Source of the DNA: Emmonsiellopsis sp. PD_33
Taxonomy: Eukaryota; Ascomycota; Eurotiomycetes; Onygenales; Ajellomycetaceae
DNA: 64,000 bases
Reading direction: 5' to 3'
Assembly (NCBI GenBank): GCA_032988165.1
Contig: JANTQF010000194.1
Coordinates: 1 to 64,000 of the forward strand
Of the stretch, positions 1 through 10,477 are shown one piece after another. The position numbers and the translations under genes are program-made. The notes beneath the pieces were generated by a model. That model did not search any database. It worked only from the letters and a program-made list of their open reading frames with translations, and was not told where the DNA came from. Each line of letters opens with the position of its first letter. Positions within the stretch are counted from its first letter, which is position 1.

Positions 1-76
1 CCCGCCATCCTTTCTCCCAGCTCAGTATCGCTGAGCCAAGTTGCCGCAGCATTCTTTGCAGGTGCCAACAATGGAC

Positions 77-423
77 CTACCATCTGCAGCACCTCCAGCA
101 CCTAGGTGAAAGTCGTACCGGATGCTACGCCGGTCGGTGTTAGCTCAACAAACTCTAGGATTGGAGAGTATGGGAACTTCTATGCTTACATAGCCCCTGG
201 GACAGCGTGATGGTCTACGTCGATAGCAGGGACCCACGCACCGTCGTTGAGCGTCATCGCCGATTTCGGGGAATGCTTGGTCTTCAAACATTGCTTGGTC
301 TTCCATTACTAGGGCTTCGGCCACTGCCTCGGCCAGTGCTTCTTCGCCTTCGTATCTTGGCAGTGCTTGGGCGTAGGTAACCAGGGCTGCCATCATGGCG
401 ATGCAGATGGTGTTGAGCTTCAT
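77..423 (-). CDS. small secreted six-cysteine cationic peptide with acidic pro-segment (two exons)
   Basis: Exon 1 is 423-190, intron 189-125 (65 bp, GTAAGC...GCGTAG), exon 2 124-77, giving 93 residues. The unspliced frame runs on to 145, but the splice is supported by the paralog at 57814-58053, which has its intron at the same codon with similar intron sequence. Residues 1-20 look like a signal peptide. Residues 22-59 form an acidic pro-segment with 12 Asp/Glu and a tandem EDQA motif, ending in a dibasic R60-R61 that could be a Kex2-type site. The predicted mature part (62-93) has six cysteines (62, 66, 74, 87, 90, 91; C-x3-C-x7-C-x12-C-x2-CC), nine Arg and no acidic residue. The anionic pro-part with a cationic Cys-rich mature part resembles antimicrobial or effector peptide precursors; that role is inferred. 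Family not recognised. Confidence 0.75.
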
Positions 424-510
424 AATTGCGACGGTATGTGTCTTTGGTCTGGTTTGGCTTTGCTGATAATGAATAGATATGGTTTGATACTGACAATGTT
501 GCTTCGGAAG

Positions 511-545
511 GAGGAGAGAATGGGAGCGAGCTGGTCTTATTTATA
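511..545 (-). promoter_or_regulatory. core promoter of the six-cysteine peptide gene, conserved in its paralog
   Basis: On the minus strand a TATAAATA box (545-538) is followed by AAGACCA and a pyrimidine-rich GCTCCCATTCTCTC stretch. The paralog upstream of 57814 has TATATAA followed by AAGACCA and the same GCTCCCATTCTCTC. A second block just before the ATG (AAAGCCAAACCA...AAAGACACATA) is also shared. The box lies about 120 bp before the start codon. Confidence 0.6.
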
Positions 546-565
546 GACAGATGCTTCCCAAGCAA

Positions 566-2764
566 TTCTTGCCCATCTTAGCATTGGACACAGCAATTGG
601 TTCGAGATGCATGCAATTTCCTGTTCTTGAACATACCACAATGCTCTGTTGCTGTGTGATTCTCCTCATTTAGTTGCCCCGAACTGGAAAACCGGACCGT
701 TGGATAATGATTGCCTCAAAAATGGGAAGAAATGCTTTGTTGGCAGAAGAGATAATTCAACACGCAGGATCTATAGTCCTTGACAAGGATCTTGCCGTGG
801 TAAGGTTGTTGATATGGAATTGCATACCTTTGATATATTGCCTTTCTACCCGTTTGCGCGGGGAAGATATAACGATATTTAATGGCTTTATGCACACAAC
901 TTTTCTAAAGCAGCGATCTAACCTGCACTGCTACCAATGTTAATGGATAATCTGTCTGATATCCTGATGTGTTTCATGCCTAGGTAGCACTATCAGAAAT
1001 AGGTTATCAGTGGCCTCCACACCACTATGATCTTTTTTTTTTAATCTAACGGTTATGAACACAGAAAGATCTCACACCTAGACAGATAATTGGGATGGTT
1101 TCTGCTTAACATACTATGCCGTGACATAATAACCTAAATTCTTAATGGCATGCGTTCAAGTCTGGCTCAGGCCATTGGCATAATCTCAGACATCTAGTCT
1201 GGTAATTGAATAGCTTCTACTGAACATGTCGTACGATTACATGATAACCTACACCCATAGGAGTAGGCCTTCAAGCCTGTCTGGCCGAGGCCATTGGAGC
1301 AGTTAATTAGTATTCTATAAGTAAGTTGCCAATCTCATAAATGAGTGTCTCTAAATACCAGAATAGCTATGTTACACCACAACCCAACCCAGCCTTTATA
1401 TTATGAGGGGAAGTATCAGAAACAAGTCATATAAGCAACCCTTGATACCAAGGAGTCTTCAAAACTAACCTCTGCTTTTGAAACATTGCGTATTGATATC
1501 ATATCAGTCCCGAGCCAAAGATTCCCTCCTGCCTGCCAGAAAAACTGGAATAAAAAAACAGTCCACAAACGAACAGAACAGTGCTACCTCAAGTGCTAGA
1601 TGTGAAAGCTGATATGTCGTAGTTATTAGCAACATGTCCTACTTCTCTCTGCTCTCTTCTCCTCTCTCTCCTTGATTATTAGTAGAAAAATGGGTAGATA
1701 GGAAGCTGAATGGGGCAGGAATGTGACTGAATATGCACCCCCTAGGGATTAAGAATCTTCGTCTTTCTTAGTGTAGGGATCATAGGTTTTCTATCATTTA
1801 GTAGTAGTGAGGGGGGGGGGGGCGAGGGGGTAGAGTGCCTGAATACCCGGGACTGTTCTATAGGGAGGATATATGATTTAGGTGTAGTAGGGGCGAGGAG
1901 GAGGGGATAGGGGTGAGCAATCGGATGATAAAAATGGTAGGGTTAAGAGGGAAGAGGGAAGGGGAAGGGGAAGGGGAAGTGATTGGAGGGGTCAGAGGGG
2001 CGCAAGCCGGGAAGCGACCGTAAGCACGCGCACGCGGCTTGTTATGCAAAGAAAAAAGGCTATCAATAATTATCATCTTGGTCTATGTAGTGATTTCCCA
2101 ATAAACATGCCCATCTGCCAGAAAAAGAAAAAAAGGGGGAAACCCAGCCATGCCATTGTCAATAAATACCAACACCTAGAGAAATTCCTAGTCCAATACA
2201 ACCAAATCCAGCCCAGTCCAGCCCAGTGTAGCCTAGTAAAAATCGAACCAACCAACCAACCAACCAACCAACAGACAAACCCTCTTAAGGGAACATGAAA
2301 ATCCCAACTTATTGATAGAAAGGGTATGTATGATAGGAAACCAACCGGAGGGAAAATAGAAAAGGGGGGAATGGGAAAGGGGAAAGGGGGAAGATTATCC
2401 AGCGGGTAATGTATATCCCGTGGGAAAACATAAAAGAAAAAGATGAGAGAAAATGGTGAAAAGGTGTCTAGGAGGTAAGGGGAGAATAATGGGCGAAGGA
2501 AGTAAAAGGGTAAAAAAAAGTGGGGGTGGGGGTATAAATAAGGTAGAGACAAAAAAAAAAGCCACAATATGCACCAGGGGATCATAGATGATTTCTCCCA
2601 ACATATCGTACCGATAAACGTGGCGTAAGTCGCCGACACTGTCGTTATCAATTCGCACTGCGCCGATTCCTAGAGCAATAGCTAGAAACATACACTCCCT
2701 TTATCAATATTACCCGTTGTCCTCTCAAAAATCCCGCCAATATAACCTGATATAAGCCAAGCGT
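566..2764. other. intergenic, low-complexity DNA, no gene recognised
   Basis: I see no supported gene. A degenerate direct repeat lies at about 1087-1300. From about 1800 to 2560 the plus strand is purine-rich, with a poly-G run near 1810, (GGGGAA)n-like tracts at 1960-1980 and an (AACC)n microsatellite at 2247-2272. The minus-strand frames here encode only F/P/L-rich low-complexity peptides and probably overlap the 3' UTR of the J-domain gene. Confidence 0.5.
1087..1300. repeat. degenerate direct repeat, two units about 117 bp apart
   Basis: Unit 1 (about 1087-1180) and unit 2 (about 1204-1300) align along their length: both run through a CTGAACAT/TTAACATA segment and ATAACCTA to a TTCAAG(T/C)CTG...GGCC(G)AGGCCATTGG-like end. 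Many of the differences are transitions. This is probably an old tandem duplication or a fragment of an element. Confidence 0.45.
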
Positions 2765-3856
2765 TTACCAATGACCCCTCCTCGGTTCGTATGGTATTCT
2801 CGTAGCCGTGGGCTCTGACGGTCTCCGGCCGCGACTATCACGGTAAGGTCGCTCAGACTTGGGTTGAATTGTTATTGTATCAAAGTCTATACCCTCCCGT
2901 AGTTTCGGGCTTTTCGGGCTTTTCGGGAAAAATGTCTTGTAACTGTCGCCAGGGCTTTTTGGTTCAATTACTATTGGCTTCGGATCTGTATCGTATCGTG
3001 GTTGGGTGAAATAGTCGCCTGAGCATGTGTATGCTCTAGACGTGGATTTGGAGCTATGATGGCGAGGTTTTGGCTCGATTATGGGAATATTATCCGACCA
3101 TCGCGGTTCGATAATTCTGGTGTTGTAGTCTGGGTACTCCTCGAGGGCCGCTGGTTTTGAAGATCGGCGCGATGATGAATGTGGCTTACTAGTAGGCGGT
3201 GGTGGATCCGATTTCGACGACCGATGGTGCTTGGAAGAATGAGACGACTTTGGGGTCGACGAGTGTGTTTTTGTTCTTGTTTTCGTTCTTGGTGGGGGCG
3301 GGGGTGACTGTGCTCTGGGAGGAGCCGACCAGGTCTCTGATCGGGGATATGATGGGTACGGCCGTGGAGGTGGAGGAATTGGTCCTTGTGTCGGGTACTG
3401 CATGTGTGGGGTTGGAGGCTGGGTCGGGTATCCCGTGTGCGGTTGCGCAGGGTTGGGTACGGCATATTGCATAAATGGTTGAGGGTATGGTTGGAAATTG
3501 GGGGTCTCCGCATAGTTCGGCCCCTGAGTATGTCCTCGATTACAAGCCGACCGCTGACGGCTTCTTTGCGCTTTGTCGTACTTTTTGCGCTTTTCGTCAT
3601 CATAGAGGATCTCGAACGCATCTTGCACCTGATAAAGGATAAGTTAGGTATGATCTAGAATCGAACCATTATGGGTCGAGATAAAATAACGGAAACCAAC
3701 CTTCTGGAACGCGTCTACTGACTCCGGCGCATCACCGTTTTTGTCTGGATGGGTCTCTATCGCCTTTTTCTTGTACGCTTTTCTGATATCCTCGCTTGTC
3801 GCAGACTGCGCGACTCCCAGGACCGTGTAGTGGTCTATAGAAGATGGCGGTTCCAT
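2765..3856 (-). CDS. J-domain (DnaJ/Hsp40 class C) protein with disordered C-terminus
   Basis: Exon 1 is 3856-3701, intron 3700-3629 (72 bp, GTTGGT...ATCAG), exon 2 3628-2765, total 339 residues. The ATG at 3856 is chosen because the J domain begins at residue 8 (DHYTVLGV). HPD is at residues 36-38, the motif that stimulates Hsp70 ATPase, and helix IV (FEILYDDEKRKKYD) continues across the splice. There is no Gly/Phe region or zinc finger, so it is class C. The rest is Pro/Ser/His/Lys-rich and probably disordered. It contains four short [IV]-I-[EQ]-P motifs (RIIEPRW, PIIEPKP, IVIEPKS, ITIQPKS), which may be linear interaction sites. It is likely an Hsp70 co-chaperone in cytosol or nucleus; the client is unknown. 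Confidence 0.85.
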
Positions 3857-5693
3857 CGTTATGGAAACAAGATCTGAGCTTGTCCCTAAATCGGGCCCCG
3901 TAAGCTTAGGAACGGAATTGGGGCATTGATAAGTGTTGACCCAGGGCCGGGCGGATGGGTTAGGTGAAAGCCAATGGTGCATAAACACGATGAGCCCAAC
4001 CGACGGAAAGCAATAGTTGGGTCGGGAGCGTATCCTTTTGTACCCAATTTGATTTTCCGCTGCCCACCTTGAAGAAGATCTCCTACTTACAAAGTGTGAG
4101 GAACAGAGTGCCCACGCCAATGGTACCCTTTGTGCGCTAATATTTTGTGACCTCAAACCCCCTGGACGAGGACTTGTCAAACCCGGGAAAGTAAGTGGTG
4201 TTAAATTGGCCGCCGTAGGAACGAGACTGTTGGGTCCGTGGTGGACGCGATACCGGCCAGCGGTTCGGTCTGATTGGTAACTGATCTCAAAGTCGCAGGT
4301 GTGCGCCCCTCTGCCTTGTTTTGGATCGCTCTGAGTCGGTAGCTTTCCCCGCAGTGAGTTGTTCGCAATAAATCAATAGGTAGATTTGTGTGGTTCAAAC
4401 GCCATATGACGTGCCTTGAAGAACAGCCAGGTCAGGATATAAATAGGCTGGACGTGTTTGATATGGTACTCCATCTCCAATAAGGATGGTTTTAGTTGCC
4501 AGGTCGGGAACAATGGCAACGGGTACCTCCAAGCCACAAGGAACCTGTTGGGGACGGATGCTTCCGACTTCCCACTGTTGCGGAATTAATCAGGCCATGA
4601 GGCATTCAAACAGGAACAGACGTGGTTCTTTGTTTGGCCATGGGTGACAGTGAGAATACCAGCGGAGGTTGCTGGATGGTTGCTCTGTTTCGCTAAGCGC
4701 CGTGGATGTTGGCAGGCAACATTGATCCTGGAACCTCTCCATGCCGTGTGTTTTTGACAGCTTGAAGCTTCTTGAAACCTCAAGGAACATTCTTCCCTGT
4801 GGATTTTAAAAAGCAAGGCGGCACCCACCAGGAACTCCCCTCAGGGGACATTCCAAGTGCCGCTACGACGCCCTGGGTTTCGACGGTGAGGCCATGCAGC
4901 CTGGCGGCGGTGGCCACTCAGGTCGCAGGAAGCTTGTGTGTTAGTGTTTGGGGCGACAGATGTGCCCGACTCGCATGCTTAGGCACACCGGCAGGACTAG
5001 CCACGGCTCATTGGGCGCGAGGGAGGCTGGGTTCAATGGGTTGACGTTAGATGCGATGTGATGTGATGGATGCAGTCTGGCTGTGGGTTGTCGTGGCGCC
5101 AGTTCCCGCTGGTCACATGACCTGGGCGTCTTCCGCTCGTTTCTCCCTTGAACATTCTGATATCAGCCACTGCTCGCAGCCAGACACCCGGTTACTATTT
5201 GCAACACGCTGGGTCATTGTTAGGAGACCCGTTTCGTCCCTTTATATTGGCCTGATTTCATCCTATCAAGGTCAGGCAATGTCCACCTTTCGCCTGGGGC
5301 CCGATGCCTGATGCCTCTTCCAACAGGGAAGCCCTCTCAGGGACCTTTGACGAACCCCTGAGAATAGCTGATTGACTTGGATGGAGATTCCATCAGCAAT
5401 GAAGCCCATGAGTTTCCCATTGTTTCGCGGCCGGTAGCTGCTTCCAGTTCATTAACATGCCAATTCAAATCAAGTTGTTTCGAGGGCGTTCTTTGTGAGT
5501 TTTGGAATGGCTGTTGGCCATTCCCGGGCTTACTAGTATTGACGCGCCGGAGCTAAGCTTTGCGGAAATATCAGCCAATGCAGAATATATCCTTTGGGAG
5601 ACTTCGCGCTGCTAACTTTAATGTTTGGTACAAACTCCACATCATACCGACATGTCTTTTCTCTGAACTGGCTGAACATGGAAACATTATCTC
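3857..5693. other. intergenic, no gene recognised
   Basis: This holds the upstream region of the minus-strand J-domain gene (3857-4400) and about 1.3 kb in which only short, overlapping, mutually contradictory frames occur. I see no domain, RNA gene or repeat. Confidence 0.4.
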
Positions 5694-6122
5694 TTGCTGG
5701 CCATTATGAACGCGAAGAATACATCCGATTCGGAGAGGGCCGAATGCCACGGAAATAAGGAAGAGCGTGACAGAAGTATATTGCTAGGTATCCAACCACC
5801 TTGCCTCATAGTGGACTCTACCTCCGTCTATACGGAGTATGCTGCGTCGATTTTGCGTGCTGGCGGACAAAAGATAGAATTTAGGTCCTTCGGCGATGAC
5901 ACACATGATATCTTGCACATACCGGGCTTAGACCTAAATAATCTAAGCCCCAACTCGGTCCGGAAGGTTATCCAGCTCCGTGAATATGGAGTGGGTAAAT
6001 TTCATGCGTATCTTCTCACCACGAGGATGACAAACCCACAAATGATAAAAACCCTAGCGGATTCGTTGAGCTCAGCGTCGAAGTTGGATGAATGCTTGCG
6101 AAAACCTGACGTTTACAAATAA
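5694..6122 (+). CDS. hypothetical small protein
   Basis: A single uninterrupted frame of 142 residues with balanced composition; an alternative start lies at 5706. After a polar N-terminus it has a hydrophobic core (PPCLIVDSTSVYTEYAASIL, then GGQKIEFRSFGDD) and a helical, charged C-terminal half. No signal peptide, membrane segment or family motif is recognised. It lies 0.87 kb upstream of another unrecognised small gene on the same strand. Composition argues for real or recently coding sequence, but it could be a fragment. Confidence 0.4.
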   Translation: MLAIMNAKNTSDSERAECHGNKEERDRSILLGIQPPCLIVDSTSVYTEYAASILRAGGQKIEFRSFGDDTHDILHIPGLDLNNLSPNSVRKVIQLREYGVGKFHAYLLTTRMTNPQMIKTLADSLSSASKLDECLRKPDVYK

Positions 6123-6988
6123 CATATACTTGGGAACTATACTGGTATATTTTCTGTAGGACCTCTGGTTTTCTTTGGAGTGTCTGTGAATCAGCCCTAA
6201 AACCTGTTTCGCCTTTACCCCCCCCCCGCGGATGCTTTCCTCTGGCCCTTGCCTGTCTTCGAATATAGCTAAGGCGGCAGTGGCCTATCGCGCCATGTCT
6301 CAATGACATCACCAGCTCTCTTAGGTGATTAAATATTGACACGTTTCTCCGGTGGATATATCCTTTTCCCACCTATCTGACTTCTGGATATCTAGGAAAT
6401 TCCCGCCTTCAATTTAAACGGAACTTGCAATTTCCTATGAATTTTGAAACGTGGGGGCAAACCGGCGGAATTTACGTTCTTTATGTGTCGGAGTGAACCG
6501 CCCCTGCACCGTATCAACAATGCGAAGAGCAACAGCCAACGGGGGCTTTAATTCGAAGGATCCATTGTGTTTACCTAAGACCCAGAAACAAAGAGACTGT
6601 GAGGTCACATAGTACCATACATAACGTACTACCCAACGGTTCCAACCTTCATCCTTTTTAATATAGCTTGAGGTATTCGGAATTTTTCTGAAAGAACCCC
6701 CCTTTTTGAAGGTGGAAAACAGCCGCGGAGTCTTCCTATGGGCAGAGAAAGTGGTTTTATCAATTGCGACATGAAGCATCCCCTTAACGACCTGGGAGTC
6801 TCCGGGATTAAGAGGGATTATAAGACAAGTGATGAAGTATCATGATCTTTTTTTTCCTTTTCTTTTCTTAACTGATTTCCTACCCCTATGCTTCATTAGA
6901 TCATACGTCTCTCTACCAGTCTTCCTCTCTCGAACAGAATCTTTCCCGTTACGATTCTACGTCCCCGCTTCCTCGAAGTATCGGGAAT
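6123..6988. other. intergenic, no gene recognised
   Basis: It contains a C9 run followed by GCGG near 6220 and several short frames on both strands with no recognisable protein. It is probably the 3' flank of the ORF at 5694 and the promoter of the gene at 6989; pyrimidine-rich tracts at 6846-6868 are typical of fungal promoters. Confidence 0.35.
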
Positions 6989-7546
6989 ATGGCCCTCGAA
7001 CCGTGCCCCAAAAATAGAATATTCCAACCAGAGAACACCTACAATAGCAGCCAGGAGAGGTGGCTGCGGAAGCAAACAGAGTGGATAGAAGAGATGAACA
7101 AAGATACAAGAAAAATTTGGCGTGACGCTGCTTCCAAAACAGTCACGGACGGGCTTGGCGATCTTTCCTCCGACGCAACAAATGGATACCCTTTGATAAA
7201 TTATTATGGATGTCGACTTGGCCGTTACGATATCGATACTATCGTTACGTGCCCAGATTATAGGACACTGGCCAAAAGGCTCAAGACTCGTATCTAGTAC
7301 CGAGGGTTCGTATTTACTCGTCTTGAATCTTTCACTGATCGAGTACCTACAGACAATTCTGTTAGAATCCCTCGCCCCTACAGAAAATACAATGAAAATA
7401 TGATCATCTTCGCCGAAACAAATACCAAGGATCGCTTCATTGCCACCCAACTTATCCCCATGAACAGGATTACTGACCTTTCCAAACTATGGGACGAAAA
7501 TTTCCAAAGGATTCGCAAACCCTCCACTCACAAAAATACAACGTAA
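6989..7546 (+). CDS. hypothetical two-exon protein (or decaying gene)
   Basis: Exon 1 is 6989-7289 and exon 2 7353-7546, giving 164 residues. The frame is interrupted by one TAG at 7295-7297, but a 63 bp intron (7290-7352, GTATCT...CTACAG, branch-like CTGAT) removes it and keeps frame. The product is hydrophilic and Trp/Asn-rich (QERWLRKQTEWIEEMNKDTR in exon 1; FIATQLIPMNRITDLSKLWD in exon 2). No family recognised. The same frame stays open past the TAA from 7547 to 7698 (about 51 codons), so the gene may once have been longer. A 184-residue minus-strand frame overlaps it but reads as a shadow. Confidence 0.4.
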
Positions 7547-8769
7547 CCCTCGACGCTGCTCGCATTCATTATATCCCATAAACTGGCTCAGCATGAGGTA
7601 GCCCGATCACAACAGACTCTCAACCCTGAAGTCAAAGAAGCTGGAGACATAGGGCTCATTCTGGGCCATAACTGCCCTGGCGAGGAATGGAAAGAGGATT
7701 AGGTAGCCCGCCACCGGGTGTATGCCTTCCTAGATCCCTGGGACAGTTAAGAGAAGCAACGGCGTTGGGTACTTTTATGCGGATATTGCATGCATGGATG
7801 GATGGATGGATCAGTTGAATGGGATATGTTAGGATGATCTTGCTGGCGTTTTCATCATCAGTTGCTGGAGTTCAGAATTCACGTGTTAATTTGTTACTTA
7901 TGGCTTTTAGACTCTGTGGATGCCATCATTGGCGATTTTTCCATTTCCATTTTCCTGTTCTTACCTGGTCTGTTTTTTTCTTCCTTTTCTTCTACTTCCT
8001 ATGCTATGAGATCCCGGACAACCTATTATACGGGAAATACATATACCAAAAAAACAAACTATTAAAATGTCTGTAACAAGCTAGTCAAGTAAGCAAGCAA
8101 GCTTTAGTTTAATTCAATTCATATAGGTAAATGACGAATAACATATGACAAGTAACTAGATAAAAAGCCTAAATGAAACGTAATTGAAATGTTTCTTAAC
8201 ACAGAACCAAAGAAAGAAAACCTGCATCGCTAATAGGGGGTATACTATTCACTCAAGCAGCAAAGAATAATTAATCAGGTAAAAAAATAAATAAATAAAT
8301 AATAGCAAGAGAAGCAAAAGTAAGTAAGTAACCAAATCACTAGCGAATTAACATATAGCTAGATAGGAAAAGGGGTTAGGTAGGTAGGTAAAATTATAGA
8401 TAGGGGGAATAGATAGGGGAAACTTTTCTTTCTCGCTAAAAAACAAAACAAAACAGGAAGAGTGTTGAAAAAATAAATAAATAAAATAGGGATATTAGAT
8501 GGCAATAAATAAAAAATTGATCTGTGGGGTATCAGATAGATGCTAGATGGGCGGGTGTTGAGAAGCCGCATCTGGGAATTAGAATTAGGGGGACCCAAAA
8601 AAAGGGGTAAGTCAGCTCGTCGTCATCGTGATCAGAAAACAAAACACCAAAAAACAACAAAACGCAATATCTATACAATCCAGCCAGCCAGCAAGAACCA
8701 GCAAGCCGGCCTGCCACAAAAAAAAGGTCAACAAATCACAGAAAAAAACTCAGGGCTAAGCGAAATCCC
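7547..8769. other. intergenic with microsatellites; 3' flank of the alpha-arrestin
   Basis: A coding-like continuation of the upstream frame (7547-7698) is followed by AT-rich DNA. Microsatellites: (GGAT)n at 7793-7811, (AAAT)n at 8284-8300, (GTAG)n/(TAGG)n near 8372-8390, and poly-A runs. No gene seen. Confidence 0.45.
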
Positions 8770-10477
8770 TCAACAAGCCGTCCTCACCACCGCGCGATTC
8801 GACAGCCTCCGCCCAAACAACGCCGGCACATTCGAATACTCCGGCGGCGCAGCACTAGCCCCCGACAGCGTTGACGAGAGCGTATCGCTCCGTCCCCTCC
8901 CAACCCCGACCCCGGGCGTCTCCAGCCCGCGCATCACCGACGTCGACCCCCCCAGAAACTCCGTCCGCGGCGGCGCAATGCTGCGCGGCGTGAAGAACTC
9001 GTCCGCGCCGCTCTGCCTGATGCTCGCGCGCCCGCGCGCCGCAGAGGCTTCGGCGAGACTCTCCGTGCTGGAGATGTGGATGGGGATGCGGATGGAGATG
9101 GTGGGCGCGGTGAGGTTTGCGGAGGGGGTGTGGTAGGAGAGGGAGAGGTCGAGGGCGTAGGTGCGGGCTATTAGGCAGTGGTGGAAGGTTGGGAGGTAGG
9201 TGCGGTTTTTCGTGGGCAGGCTGATGGGGACGAGGATGGTGGTGGTGTAGTAGGTTGTGCCGGTGTAGGCGGCGCTGGGGCCTGTGAGGGAGTCGATGGA
9301 GCTGGTCGATTGGATGGAGGAGCGGCGGCTGGTTGATGGGGAGGAGGCCGGGGTTGTGGAGGTGTGTTTGTGCCAGGTGGCGGAGGCGACGCAGCGCGAG
9401 GCGAGGGAGACGGTTTCGGGATATACGCCTCTGTTTACGGTCCAGGCGAGGGAGTTGGTTTTGGATGCGAGGTCGGCCCAGGGGTCGGTTGCGTAGAAGG
9501 TTTGGACCTTGAGTTTGCTCAACAGCATGCCCAGGCGCGGGGGCTGTTGGGATTCGTTTATGGGGTCGAAGCGGAGGTGGACGGTGGTCATTGTGGCGGG
9601 AGGGGAGTCGGAGTCGGAGTCCTTGGGGGGGTTAGCTGGCACGCGGAATCCCTTGGGCTGCTGGGCGGCCATGACAATCCGGCCGAGTTTGCCCCTTAAC
9701 GACCCCTTCTTGACGTCCTTCTCCTTGCGCATCACATATTCCTCGCTGTCGTCGGTGATGTTGAGCGGAGGCGCCTCATCAGTCGCAGGGATAATGCGCA
9801 GTTTGTGCTTCTGGTCCACGATAGTCTTCAGTGATCCGTCGATGGGGCTGGTCTTGAAGAGCTGGGCCCTGATGCCATATTGAATCTGTGCCATTTGCGG
9901 AGTCATATCATCCAGAAGCGTGGTCCCATCCCCGGCCACCATCGCATCTCCTAGCGACGGGGGGAGAAGAGTGTGCGCAGCATGGACCTGGCCGTGATTG
10001 TTCGGGTGGTTGCATGCATGAGGAAGCAAATGCTCCGGTACAACGAAAGTAAAGGGGAATCGATATGTGTGGCCCGCCTCCGCAATTCGAGGCTGGGGAT
10101 ATTGGTCTTCATCGACAGGCTGTGTGAGCCGCAAAAAGGTGTGGAATGCAGAAGCGCGGCCAACTGTGGGCGCTCCTACGCCGGGTCGGTCGATGACGGT
10201 TCTTGAAGTGCCTGTGGAACGCGTTATCGGGTTAGAGATGCTCTAAATCCTCAGTGTCAGAATTATACATACCCTCAAAGGTGATTGAGATACTCTCGAA
10301 TCGCGTATCGTGATCGGCGGTAATCGCAACTTCGCCCTCAATCGTGTCCAACGTGGTATACGAATTGACCAGAGCAGAAGCCTCTTGGTTTTTCAGCGTG
10401 ATTACCACTGACGGCTTCGAGCGCCGGGAAAACGCCTCGAAGCCGTTTGAGTTGCGGGAGGTTATTGAGGCCGCCAT
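8770..10477 (-). CDS. alpha-arrestin (ART-type ubiquitin-ligase adaptor)
   Basis: Exon 1 is 10477-10273, intron 10272-10212 (61 bp, GTATGT...CCACAG), exon 2 10211-8770, 548 residues. The N-terminal beta-sandwich is recognisable: KPSVVITLKNQEASALVNSY, then GEVAITADHDTRFESISITFEG, and AGHTYRFPFTFVVPEHLLPHAC, the arrestin strand that precedes the PF/VP turn. The C-domain strands follow (YYTTTILVPISLPTKNRTYLPTFHHCL and LSLSYHTPSANL). A PPEY motif at about residue 524-527 matches the PPxY docking site for Nedd4/Rsp5 (HulA) ligases. By family knowledge it would direct ubiquitination and endocytosis of plasma-membrane transporters. Ser/Thr-rich loops around the middle and C-terminus are probable phosphorylation sites. 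The target transporter cannot be told. Confidence 0.8.

Noticed and set aside
674..943. 89-codon plus-strand frame beside the peptide gene
   Set aside because: No motif, no signal peptide, ordinary length by chance in this composition.
2073..2651. 192-codon minus-strand frame
   Set aside because: F/P/L/W-rich low-complexity translation over purine/pyrimidine tracts and an (AACC)n microsatellite; no domain; lies in the 3' flank of the J-domain gene.
3626..3676. tRNA-like B-box (GGTTCGATTCT on the minus strand)
   Set aside because: No matching A-box or cloverleaf; it is inside the intron of the J-domain gene. No convincing tRNA was found in the window.
3857..4180. N-terminal extension of the J-domain protein upstream of ATG 3856
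   Set aside because: The extension has no J-protein features, and the J domain starts seven residues after the ATG at 3856.
6896..7450. 184-codon minus-strand frame
   Set aside because: Exactly opposite a plus-strand gene with better composition; hydrophobic and irregular translation.
8540..9136. 198-codon plus-strand frame, and the plus frames at 9284-9883
   Set aside because: They lie opposite the alpha-arrestin, whose domains and splice site are clear; Gly/Glu/Val-rich shadow translation.
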